This document shows positions 33,377 to 41,415 of a stretch of 64,000 nucleotides of DNA, piece by piece (position 1 is the first letter of the stretch; the number at the start of each line of letters is the position of its first letter). The translations under genes were made by a program, and so were the position numbers. The notes under the pieces were generated by a model that saw only the letters and a program-made list of their open reading frames with translations, searched no databases and had not been told where the DNA came from. Origin of the DNA: Bdellovibrionales bacterium (GTDB taxonomy: Bacteria; Myxococcota; XYA12-FULL-58-9; SYDY01); contig SYDY01000088.1 in NCBI GenBank assembly GCA_005801425.1, positions 1 through 64,000 of the forward strand, given 5' to 3'.

Positions 33377-34828
33377 CTATTTTGCCCATACTGTTGAGAT
33401 ATGAACATCCACTTCAACGGGCGTGTTTTTTAAAATAGATTCACCAGCCTGGACCATCGCGTTTTGAACCGTGGATGCGACGGCGTCGGCATTGTCAACA
33501 TCGCATTCAATCACCAATTCATCATGGACTGCATTGACCAATCCTGCATCGTGAAATGGTTTTAATGGGCTGTAGAGATCACCCATGGCCAATTTGGTGA
33601 TATCTGCGTTGGTGCCTTGAATAGGCATGTTGCGCGCAAGGCGTCCTTTCGCAGCGTGATCTATATTTTGTGGGAGATGCAGTCGCCTTCCGCCTAAGGT
33701 TGTCACATATCCGTTGCGTATACCCAGCTCGGCTGCGCTTTCGAGATAATCCCGAATACGCGGAAAACGCTTGAAGTAGTCGTTAAGCAGCGTTTCGGCG
33801 CGGTCTCGGTCGACGTCGAGTGTCTTTGCAAGTCCTCCGGCACCCATGCCGTATACCAAACCAAAACTAATGGCTTTGGCCCGCTTACGCAATTCAGGAT
33901 GTTCTGTTTTTGAAACACGTACGTCGAACATGGTGCTTGCGACTTCGCTGTGAATGTCGAGTTTTTCTGAAAATGCGCGTTTAAAAACAGGATCGTCGCT
34001 CATCTCGCAGAGAATGCGAAGTTCGCATGCGCTGTAATCTGCAATGATCAATGTACGTCCTGGGGGTGTATGAAAACTTGCACGATGGGGGCCTTCGCTG
34101 ACCACGGCTTGCAGATTTGGATTTTGACATGCCATGCGGCCGGTGCTCGCGCCAATTTGAATAAATGTAGGGTGAATGCGTCCGTCTGGCGAAACATGAT
34201 CAAGATAATTAAGCCCGTAGGCCGTAATGAGTTTTTTTAATTGCTTCATGCGGTGAAGCTTTTGGGGCGTGTCTTTTTGGAGAATGATGGCGTTCACTTC
34301 TGCCTTGGCATCGCGATCGGCTTTTCTCCATTGTTCTGAAGAAAATGGCATACCTCTCGTTTCCATGCTTGCAATGGGGGCAATGGCACGGGATTCAATG
34401 CGGGAGATACGATTTTGGCCCGTTGATTTAATCCAAGGCATTTGGTGAAGTGCAATGTTGCGATGATGCTCTGCAAGCGCACCAAGCGCTTCGATGCTTG
34501 CGTTTGCATCAGGTGCTTCTGGGTAGACAACGTTGCTGTGGTTTACCAATTGCGCAACGATCATGGTGCATGCCCAGCGTGGCTGACCGATATCCAGATG
34601 CGCGACAGCGAGACTCGTATGCACACGCTTTGCATCGTGCGTCGCCATGGGAAGATCACATGCACGCAAAAGAGCAATGCTTTCTGGGTCAGGCGTAAAG
34701 ACAAAAACATCATGTCCATTGTGCAGTGCGATGATGCGCGGTGCATGATGGCGATCGGCATGTGGATCGAGGGCAAGACCCAGGATCCGGTCGGTTTTTT
34801 CTAGAAATGAAAGGAGGGTAGGGTTCAC
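33377..34828 (-). CDS. Short family-A DNA polymerase with decayed exonuclease region
   Basis: A 483-residue protein, about half the length of a full PolI. Polymerase motifs are intact: STGRMACQNPNLQ, motif A DYSACELRIL (D264), motif B RKRAKAISFGLVYG (R314 to Y326) and motif C VHDE (435-437). The N-terminal 130 residues keep a trace of the 3'-5' exonuclease fold (ATHDAKRVHTSLA, CTMIVAQLVNH) but lack the catalytic acidic residues. There is no 5' nuclease domain and the thumb is short. It probably serves repair or translesion synthesis rather than Okazaki processing; phage or plasmid origin is possible. Start is GTG 34828. A Spy-like gene lies six bases upstream on the same strand. Confidence 0.82.
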   Translation of the reverse strand: MNPTLLSFLEKTDRILGLALDPHADRHHAPRIIALHNGHDVFVFTPDPESIALLRACDLPMATHDAKRVHTSLAVAHLDIGQPRWACTMIVAQLVNHSNVVYPEAPDANASIEALGALAEHHRNIALHQMPWIKSTGQNRISRIESRAIAPIASMETRGMPFSSEQWRKADRDAKAEVNAIILQKDTPQKLHRMKQLKKLITAYGLNYLDHVSPDGRIHPTFIQIGASTGRMACQNPNLQAVVSEGPHRASFHTPPGRTLIIADYSACELRILCEMSDDPVFKRAFSEKLDIHSEVASTMFDVRVSKTEHPELRKRAKAISFGLVYGMGAGGLAKTLDVDRDRAETLLNDYFKRFPRIRDYLESAAELGIRNGYVTTLGGRRLHLPQNIDHAAKGRLARNMPIQGTNADITKLAMGDLYSPLKPFHDAGLVNAVHDELVIECDVDNADAVASTVQNAMVQAGESILKNTPVEVDVHISTVWAK

Positions 34829-34834
34829 GTGGTT

Positions 34835-35278
34835 TTATTTTTTATCGCAGTGTTTGCACTTCATCTTTTTGCCTTTGCCGTCATGCATCTCGCTAATCAT
34901 TGTATCACGATCGGCGGGCTTGAGCAGGTTGAGAATATCAACATGAAGTCCGACAGTGGCTTTGCGCAACTGCATGAATGAAACATGGGCTTTTTCCATG
35001 CTTGCAAGTACTGCGGCTTTGTCGATGGGTGTTTTGGTCATGAGATCATGACTTTCGTCGCGAAGTTTTTTCGATTCTGCTTCGAGCCGTTCGATATCGG
35101 CTTTGGCTGCCTCGTTGAGTTTATCGACGCTCGCTTTGGTGGCCGCATCGAGTTTCAATTTAGATAGCCCCTCTTCAAAGGCATGTTCACGGTCCGCATT
35201 TTTCGGCGGGCATGCTTGTGCTGAAGGGATGCTGATTAAGGTCAAAACGAACGCGGAAATTAATAGTTGGATTTTCAT
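34835..35278 (-). CDS. Spy/CpxP-like periplasmic protein
   Basis: A 147-residue exported protein: ATG 35278 gives a clean signal peptide ending SAQA. The mature part is highly charged helix, with DAATKASVDKLNEAAKADIE and a loop before HVSFMQLRKA, much like the periplasmic Spy/CpxP/CnrR chaperone or metal-sensor family. A Cys/His/Lys C-terminus (KMKCKHCDKK) could bind metal. The family usually has an LTxxQ-type repeat that is only vaguely seen here. It precedes the polymerase gene, perhaps by chance. Confidence 0.6.
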   Translation of the reverse strand: MKIQLLISAFVLTLISIPSAQACPPKNADREHAFEEGLSKLKLDAATKASVDKLNEAAKADIERLEAESKKLRDESHDLMTKTPIDKAAVLASMEKAHVSFMQLRKATVGLHVDILNLLKPADRDTMISEMHDGKGKKMKCKHCDKK

Positions 35279-35364
35279 AGGGTGTAGTCTAAGCCCGTTT
35301 TGAGCAAATGCCAACGGTTTGACGTTTTTTTGGGTGTCATGTTGAGTTTATCTGGTGGTGGCGT

Positions 35365-35370
35365 CATACT
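35365..35370 (+). promoter_or_regulatory. -10-like CATACT, six bases before GTG start
   Basis: CATACT, six bases, GTG 35377. Again the six-base spacing; it favours GTG 35377 over GTG 35371. Confidence 0.4.
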
Positions 35371-35376
35371 GTGGAG

Positions 35377-36750
35377 GTGTCAGAAGGGGTTGCACATATT
35401 CTTGTTGTTGACGATGAGCACGGCATTTTGGCCTCGCTTGAGCGGATTTTTGCGCGCGAAGGATACGATGTATCTACCACAGACAGTGGTGATGAGGCGA
35501 TCAATATTTTGCGCCAACGCGGCGCCGATGTGGTCCTTGCCGATGTGATGATGCCTAAAATGAGTGGCATCGATTTGCTGCGTGCCGTGAAGGCGATTTC
35601 TCCATCCATCGATGTCTTGATGATGACCGCTTTTGGAACGATAGAAAAAGCAGTCGAGTGCATGCGCGAAGGTGCCTATGACTTTATTAGCAAACCACTT
35701 AAACGCGCGTTGGTGGTACGCTCGGTGCAGCGTGCCTTGGAACGCCGCGCTTTGTTGCACGAAAACCGTGCATTGCGTGCGCAAGCGATGTCGTTGCATG
35801 CCGACGACGATGTTGTGGTGGGAAGTTCCAATGCATTGCGCGCCACGTTGGATTTGGTGGCACAAGCCGCGCCCAGCGAAGCAACGATTTTGCTTGAAGG
35901 CGAAAGCGGCACAGGCAAAGAATTATTGGCGCAGCGGATCCACGCGCTTTCCAATCGCGCATTGGGTCCCTTTGTTGCGGTCAATTGTGCTGCGCTTCCT
36001 GAGGGGCTTCTTGAGAGCGAATTGTTTGGTCACGAAAAAGGTGCATTTACAGGGGCCTTTTCGCGCCACTTGGGTCGCTTTGAGCGTGCCCAGGGTGGGA
36101 CGATTGTTCTTGATGAAATCGGTGAAACGTCCTCTGCGGTGCAGGTACGTTTGCTGCGTGTGTTACAAGAAGGGGAGATAGAACGCGTGGGTGGCGGCGA
36201 AGTGATCCGCGCCGATGTACGTGTGGTGGCTGCGACCCATCGCAATTTAAAAGAGCTTGTCGCTGCGGGGAAATTTCGTGAAGATCTTTATTATCGTTTG
36301 AATGTGATCCCCGTGGTGGTGCCTCCACTGCGTGAACGTCATGGTGATGTCGTGATTTTGGCACAGCATTTCCTAAAACGCTTTGCCCGCAAAAATAACA
36401 AAACCATTGAAGGCTTCTCTGAACTTGCGTTGGCCGATTTGGATGCCTACGCCTGGCCAGGCAATGTACGGGAACTTGAAAATACCATCGAACGGGCGGT
36501 GGTGTTGTGCCGTGGTGAAATCATTGGTCGTGATGATTTACCACAAGCGATGCGCAGACAAACCGAAGATCCTTCGCGTTCGCATCATCATCACAGCGAT
36601 GGAATTTTTGTGCCCTATGGCACCACCATGGGTGAAGCTGAAATGATGCTGATCACCCAAACCCTCGAACGCTGTGGTGGCGATAAAAAAACCGCTGCAC
36701 GCTTGCTTGGCATTGCACCACGAACGATTTATCGCCGGGTGGGCGGATAG
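35377..36750 (+). CDS. Sigma-54-dependent response regulator (NtrC family)
   Basis: Activates sigma-54 promoters on phosphorylation. The 457-residue protein has a receiver domain (HILVVDDE, phospho-site Asp in VVLADVMMPKMSG, Thr in MMTAFG, Lys in ISKPLK), an AAA+ domain (Walker A GESGTGKE, the sigma-54 contact loop GAFTGA intact, Walker B GTIVLDEIG, then the ERVGG and RADVRVVAATH segments and YYRLNV) and a C-terminal Fis-type helix-turn-helix (GGDKKTAARLLGIAPRTIYRR). A His-rich patch (RSHHHHSDG) lies in the linker to the HTH. No histidine kinase is adjacent, so it is an orphan regulator. The target genes are unknown. Confidence 0.93.
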   Translation: MSEGVAHILVVDDEHGILASLERIFAREGYDVSTTDSGDEAINILRQRGADVVLADVMMPKMSGIDLLRAVKAISPSIDVLMMTAFGTIEKAVECMREGAYDFISKPLKRALVVRSVQRALERRALLHENRALRAQAMSLHADDDVVVGSSNALRATLDLVAQAAPSEATILLEGESGTGKELLAQRIHALSNRALGPFVAVNCAALPEGLLESELFGHEKGAFTGAFSRHLGRFERAQGGTIVLDEIGETSSAVQVRLLRVLQEGEIERVGGGEVIRADVRVVAATHRNLKELVAAGKFREDLYYRLNVIPVVVPPLRERHGDVVILAQHFLKRFARKNNKTIEGFSELALADLDAYAWPGNVRELENTIERAVVLCRGEIIGRDDLPQAMRRQTEDPSRSHHHHSDGIFVPYGTTMGEAEMMLITQTLERCGGDKKTAARLLGIAPRTIYRRVGG

Positions 36751-36755
36751 ATAAT

Positions 36756-37142
36756 CTAAGGCGTGCCGGTAGGGATTTTTTTTGCGTCACCCACCAACCC
36801 TGAGGTTTCTTTCGCGACATCACGGCTGCTCTTGACCACTTCGTGGGTGCCTTTCACCTCTTTGTTGAATTTTGACATGAAGGAGCTTTCTTCTTTTGCC
36901 GTAGCACCCGTTGCTTGGGCTTTTTCGTAGCCTTCACGGTAGCGCGTTGCGAGAACTGGATCGGTGTTTGTTCCGCAACCGTTGGTTAACTGTAGGCTGT
37001 CCATGCGCTTGCCTTCGGCCGCTTCGTTGTAGCCCAATTGATAGGCACCCTCAGGATTGCAAACCTGTTGTTGCCATGCAACGCCTGTATGAGCACATGC
37101 AACGGTCAAGCACGTCGAAACCAAAGCCAAGATGCGCATCAA
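36756..37142 (-). CDS. Small lipoprotein, DUF2799-like
   Basis: A 128-residue lipoprotein with lipobox TVAC. YQLGYNEAAEGKRMD and the later YREGYEKAQ resemble the G-x-x-E-A-A-E-G-K pattern of DUF2799 lipoproteins. The rest is charged helix. ATG 37142 or 37139; aaggggg precedes both. It converges on the sigma-54 regulator with five bases between stops. Role unknown. Confidence 0.65.
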   Translation of the reverse strand: MMRILALVSTCLTVACAHTGVAWQQQVCNPEGAYQLGYNEAAEGKRMDSLQLTNGCGTNTDPVLATRYREGYEKAQATGATAKEESSFMSKFNKEVKGTHEVVKSSRDVAKETSGLVGDAKKIPTGTP

Positions 37143-37351
37143 ACCCCCCTTGAAAGATGTGGATTTTATGCACGGGTTGTAGTGGTGGTGTCAATTTTGT
37201 AGATGTACTCAGATGTGTGCATGAGACGCATTCGCTTTGCCTATGATATTAAAGATAAGCAACATACTGGTGGTTTCTGTCGATAGATATTTGATCAAGT
37301 TCTCATTGTTAGAATCAATATAATATTCTCAAATATCATGAAGGTAATAGA

Positions 37352-39730
37352 ATGAGTCACTGCATGCGTCGTATTCCTGGAATTAGGAACAGCGAATCAC
37401 AAATTCATGAATTGGAAGAAGTGGTTGTACAAAACGGCCACGTAGCGCCAACGCTTGATGATGCGATTCGTGTGGTGGGCGCTAAGCAATTTACCCAATA
37501 TCTTAATGAGACTGAGATGGCGCGATTGTCTCAAGCAAACAAAGAGCTCAACGCACTCGTTTCACCGATGTATCGACCATCATTTCCAGTTCAGATCCCA
37601 CGGGCACCATTCTCGATGATGAAGAATTTTGGAGCTGCTGATGGGGTTTCATTCTTTTCATTCTACACGATGATCGGAACGCTTATCCCCGGCGCCATCG
37701 GGCTGCATAAGTACTTAAATAGACCTCACGTTGCAGACGCTGCCCAAGAGTACCTTTTCACGAATTTACCCCAGGGTTTTTGGGTCTCACGTGAGCAGCT
37801 TGCGACGATGGATGTTGCAAGACAGGTTGGTGATTCGAATGGACCCAACGTTTGGGGTTATATTTTTCGCGATGGCGCTGATGCCTTATGCGCATATGCA
37901 AGATATTGGGTCCAAAGCGCTTCATATTATGAAGATTCGGGTCATGATCATTGGTACTATGATGAGCGTATTACAGACCACCAATGTTTTGATACGCCAC
38001 AGCATACCACTCAAAATTCAGAACTGATGCCCTGGCTTCCTTTGATGCTTGGGGCTGGTGCAGCATTGACGCTTTTTTGGGTTTCTACCAAAAGGATGGG
38101 GCATGAACAATGCAAGGTCGCTGTAGAATTGGATTTGCTTTCCCGCCGATTGACTGAGGCGCTTCCTCACATGCGCGTCATGTCCAGACATATGCCGTAT
38201 TGGATATGCTGGACCGCGCAATGGATGGAGTTTGATAGTAAATTAGAAGGTGCCAGACATGCTGGGTTAAAGTCGGCGATCGATGCTGCCTATGAGCAGA
38301 TGAGGCCCCGTATTCTACACTGGCTTGAAAATGAAACCACGCATGTCTTTCCTGAAATCGTCCGTCGATTACTCGCGATGGCATCGCGTCGCAACGATGT
38401 TTCATTGTGGTGCTTGTCGCGCATTCACGGACAGCCGGGGCAGGCAAGACAAAGTGATGAGTCCTTGGTCATGTCTCGACTACATAGTGTTTTTGAAAGT
38501 TTTGAATTTGAATGTGTTTTGCCTGCCAATAGCGATCAAGCTGAACTTTATGAGGCGGGTCGCTCCGTAGGTCATGCTTTGGAAGAGCAGGGCAGTGGTA
38601 TATTAGTTGCGGTAGCCTGTTCTGAGCGTCCTGGCTGGGAGATATGGGCTGCAGGTTTTGTTAATAGCGCAATAGCAGATCACCATTTTTCAGGGCGTGC
38701 CAATTGCATCAAAGAGATGGTTGTTCGACGAGAGGATGAACCTCTCGAACGATTGGCCAAACGCAGTGCTGCTTTGCAGGAGCATAAATTTCGTGCAGAT
38801 GATGCGATGGTGCCGCGTTTTAATGGGAAATCGTCTGACAAAACGTATTTCAACCGGTGGAATGCAAGCGTCAAGGCATTGCTAGAATATGCCAATGAAA
38901 ATAACGATGAAAGCCTTAGAACCATCATGACTGCAGCGCTTGGGCGTCAAAATCAAATCGTTGATGCCGATCATCCATGGCTGATGGAATGCGCGAAAAC
39001 CCCTGAAAGAACACCGGGATTGCTGATGCTGTTAGAAAAAACGGTCGTCGTTGCTGAGCAACGTGATCATGTTTTAGCATTGCAAAAACAATGTATTGAA
39101 ACACTGTGTGATGACTCTATTTTAGACCATGATTTTGATTGCGCCGGGGTACCTCCGGGTATCGCCGCCAAAACGATCATGTCATTCCCTGAAGGCCAGG
39201 AATTGACGGCTGAACGTGTCGTGACACTGGCACAGAAATATCCGAGTATTATTCAAGCGCTTATGCGCGATGATACTGCCACGGGGGTACGTACGCGTGC
39301 GTATGTTGCCCGTGCGTTGCTGCCTGAGGGCGTCGATGATGCGACGGTAACTTCTTTTGTGGATGACGTGCGATTGGCACTTCGTGGTGAAAAACCTCGT
39401 GCGTTTACGCACATGAACGAGTTTTACGTCCTGGCTTTGCATACGCTTTTTGCGAACACCACGAACTATACATCCATTCTCACCCCACTTTTAGAAGCAT
39501 GGGTGCATGGTGAGTATGTGCGGGATAAAACAGTTGAAAAATATCAAGAGTTCCAACATCTAACTGAAATCAATAGCGTGTTTCTAAAAGAAACCGCAGC
39601 GGCTCTCTTTCATGATGTGGCGTCTCATCCATGGACAAAAACATCGCAATTTTTGTTGGCTGATCTTGTTTCCAATATGGATTTTTCTGAATCCGCGAAT
39701 GCTGGGATGACCATGGAAACAATTCTTTAA
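37352..39730 (+). CDS. Large protein with F-box-like N-terminus and two membrane segments
   Basis: A 792-residue orphan. Residues about 33-76 (VVGAKQFTQYLNETEMARLS, then QANKELNALVS) match the second half of the F-box motif, in which YLxxxDLxRLSQVCKxWxxLV is typical; the N-terminal LPxEL half is weak. Two hydrophobic helices follow, about 100-120 and 225-246, separated by a 105-residue Tyr/Asp-rich segment. The remaining 540 residues read as soluble helices with no known domain. ATG 37352 has aaggt upstream. No signal peptide. The layout (short soluble head, two membrane segments, long tail) resembles inclusion- or host-membrane-targeted effectors, which is inference only. Confidence 0.65.
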   Translation: MSHCMRRIPGIRNSESQIHELEEVVVQNGHVAPTLDDAIRVVGAKQFTQYLNETEMARLSQANKELNALVSPMYRPSFPVQIPRAPFSMMKNFGAADGVSFFSFYTMIGTLIPGAIGLHKYLNRPHVADAAQEYLFTNLPQGFWVSREQLATMDVARQVGDSNGPNVWGYIFRDGADALCAYARYWVQSASYYEDSGHDHWYYDERITDHQCFDTPQHTTQNSELMPWLPLMLGAGAALTLFWVSTKRMGHEQCKVAVELDLLSRRLTEALPHMRVMSRHMPYWICWTAQWMEFDSKLEGARHAGLKSAIDAAYEQMRPRILHWLENETTHVFPEIVRRLLAMASRRNDVSLWCLSRIHGQPGQARQSDESLVMSRLHSVFESFEFECVLPANSDQAELYEAGRSVGHALEEQGSGILVAVACSERPGWEIWAAGFVNSAIADHHFSGRANCIKEMVVRREDEPLERLAKRSAALQEHKFRADDAMVPRFNGKSSDKTYFNRWNASVKALLEYANENNDESLRTIMTAALGRQNQIVDADHPWLMECAKTPERTPGLLMLLEKTVVVAEQRDHVLALQKQCIETLCDDSILDHDFDCAGVPPGIAAKTIMSFPEGQELTAERVVTLAQKYPSIIQALMRDDTATGVRTRAYVARALLPEGVDDATVTSFVDDVRLALRGEKPRAFTHMNEFYVLALHTLFANTTNYTSILTPLLEAWVHGEYVRDKTVEKYQEFQHLTEINSVFLKETAAALFHDVASHPWTKTSQFLLADLVSNMDFSESANAGMTMETIL

Positions 39731-39791
39731 ACGATATAAGTTGGGTGTTGAGTAACGGTGAATACCCGGCACCTTTCTCCTTTCTTTGGCC

Positions 39792-39812
39792 GTGTGGTTA
39801 ATTCAACCACAC
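39792..39812. other. Short perfect hairpin after the F-box-like gene
   Basis: gtgtggtt and aaccacac pair around a five-base loop. No U-run follows, so termination or a small repeat are both possible. Confidence 0.3.
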
Positions 39813-39870
39813 CTTCGTGCACCTAAATAATACGAAGAAAGTACTGGCAGTAATTCATCCGTATTGTGGG

Positions 39871-39876
39871 TAATCT
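39871..39876 (+). promoter_or_regulatory. -10-like TAATCT, eight bases before start
   Basis: TAATCT, eight bases, ATG 39885. Consistent with a leaderless start for the truncated kinase gene. Confidence 0.35.
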
Positions 39877-39884
39877 ACAGAACC

Positions 39885-40652
39885 ATGAGTTATTTTCGTC
39901 CCATATTGGCTACCTGCGCCGCAACCGTATCCACCATCGCCTATCACGTGGCCTCGCAATCACAGGTTCACCTTGAGTCGGGTGTTGAACCGGGCGTTGA
40001 ACGACCCGCCTGTCCAGATCCCGACAAGTTGTGTTGTTTAGATGCGAAGGGCAAATTTGGCGTTCTCTCCGCAATTCTAGGCCCCCGTATGCTGTTCATC
40101 GACGGTCCAATGAAGATCTCGGGCGCGGGCGTGCAGAAGGTCAGCGACAGACACGAGACAGATCTCTTGGCGGGATACCGGCCCGTGGGCGATAATAATG
40201 TCCTTGGAAGTGGCTCGTTTGGAACGGTGCGTGAATACGTGAACGCGAAGGGCGAGCACGTGGCTATTAAATCGCAGACGTTTAGCCAGGGTCTCGCTGT
40301 CAACGAGGTGGCGATGGCCGTACTGGCCGGTGGAAAAGAGGACTTAATGCAAGTTCACGAGGTTATCGTGGGCCGTCACCGGATTCTAACGGTCATGGAG
40401 AAGCTCGTGGAATGCGCCACCAGTAGCCATGACGCAACACTCGCGCGCCCAGCCAAAAGAATCTATCACAAATACGAAGGATCCGAGGGCTGGGCCCTCA
40501 AAGATAGAAAGCCGGCCAACCAAAAATGTAGGGTGGACCGCTGGGGCAACGAACAGAGAGTGGAGGTGGATTTCGGCATGGTCCACTTGAATCGCGGGAA
40601 AATTTTGCGCGTTGCAGAGGAACGGGCGAACGACGAGTCCCAAACGCGCTGA
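39885..40652 (+). CDS. Truncated Hanks-type kinase with N-terminal export-like segment
   Basis: A 255-residue protein. The N-terminus (RPILATCAATVSTIAYHVAS) looks like a signal peptide or membrane anchor. Kinase features start near 98: GSGSFGTV (108-115), VAIK lysine 129, NEVAM with a likely alpha-C Glu (141). The catalytic loop is rearranged to LKDRKPAN (D207, K209, N212; the HR of HRD is lost), followed quickly by DFG (229-231). The chain ends about 24 residues later, so the activation segment, APE and helices F-I are missing. It is either a minimal or a decayed kinase. The gene looks GC-richer than its neighbours, suggesting separate origin. The tandem-SH2 gene lies 23 bases away, convergent. 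Confidence 0.7.
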   Translation: MSYFRPILATCAATVSTIAYHVASQSQVHLESGVEPGVERPACPDPDKLCCLDAKGKFGVLSAILGPRMLFIDGPMKISGAGVQKVSDRHETDLLAGYRPVGDNNVLGSGSFGTVREYVNAKGEHVAIKSQTFSQGLAVNEVAMAVLAGGKEDLMQVHEVIVGRHRILTVMEKLVECATSSHDATLARPAKRIYHKYEGSEGWALKDRKPANQKCRVDRWGNEQRVEVDFGMVHLNRGKILRVAEERANDESQTR

Positions 40653-40675
40653 CCCCGTACGTGATGCGTAAGCTC

Positions 40676-41371
40676 CTAGAAAAGCTCTAGGTCATTGGTT
40701 GCAAAGTTTGGTTTAAGTTGGCGGTCACGAAAATGACCCTCGATCACTGCGATATTGTCCTTTGAGTCCATGGGAATATGTTCAACAACACCCGGTCTCG
40801 TTAGAACGGAAAGTTGATACCTACCACTTTCGCCTTCTGCCGAGTCACGGATCAGACAATAACCGAGCATAGGATTACTCTCATAGGTTAGATATTCTCT
40901 CGCCTCTTCTGGGCTCATTGCTCCACGATAAACATCTACTGCGAGAGTAATATTGGGTGGTACAAATGAATTGCCAGAACTGCGATGGGCTGCTGCTGGC
41001 ATGTGAGGTTGCGGCAGCACCGGTAGGCCTTGTGGTGCGTGTCTTGGCATTGGGGGGGAATCGGATGCAGGGTTCATACTCATTAACGATTGAATGTTTG
41101 CATATGTAATGCTTGCGAATGTTTTTGGGAGATTATCTGGATTCAACAGACGTATGTTTTTGGTTCCTTCAGGTGTCTGGTAGCTTAAGGTGAATGTATC
41201 TCGCTCTGAGGATGGTCGGACGAGATATCGTGCTCCGGGGTTTTCCATGAAGTATTGTGAAGCCGCGCCGGCCGTCTTAATATCTTTTTGATAGTTGATA
41301 CTAATCTCATGTGACGTGCGTTGATCGTAGTGATTCCCAACGGCGTCGGTTCCAACTCGTGGTGTTGCCAT
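40676..41371 (-). CDS. Tandem SH2-like domain protein
   Basis: A 231-residue soluble protein built from two SH2-like domains. Domain 1 (about 24-97): AASQYFMENPGARYLVRPSS with the FLVR-type Arg 52, then TFTLSYQT and KNIRLL. Domain 2 (about 145-215): VYRGAMSPEEAREYL, GYCLIRDSAEG with Arg 175, RYQLSVL, and GVVEHIPM with His 198 at the betaD4-like place. This order (hydrophobic-x-G, helix, FLVR strand, LSV strand, H strand) is the SH2 signature. A Pro/Met-rich linker (98-140) joins them. ATG 41371 lies six bases after TATCAT; a longer open frame reading into the carboxylase gene is not needed. No catalytic domain is present, so it looks like an adaptor. SH2 domains are very rare in bacteria (known in Legionella effectors). 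Confidence 0.8.
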   Translation of the reverse strand: MATPRVGTDAVGNHYDQRTSHEISINYQKDIKTAGAASQYFMENPGARYLVRPSSERDTFTLSYQTPEGTKNIRLLNPDNLPKTFASITYANIQSLMSMNPASDSPPMPRHAPQGLPVLPQPHMPAAAHRSSGNSFVPPNITLAVDVYRGAMSPEEAREYLTYESNPMLGYCLIRDSAEGESGRYQLSVLTRPGVVEHIPMDSKDNIAVIEGHFRDRQLKPNFATNDLELF

Positions 41372-41377
41372 ACCAAA

Positions 41378-41383
41378 ATGATA
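41378..41383 (-). promoter_or_regulatory. -10-like TATCAT, six bases before the tandem-SH2 start
   Basis: On the minus strand TATCAT, six bases, ATG 41371, the same layout as K2-K4, and it fixes the start of this gene. Confidence 0.45.
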
Positions 41384-41415
41384 ACCGCATTTTTTATCTC
41401 GCACTGGCTTTTTTA

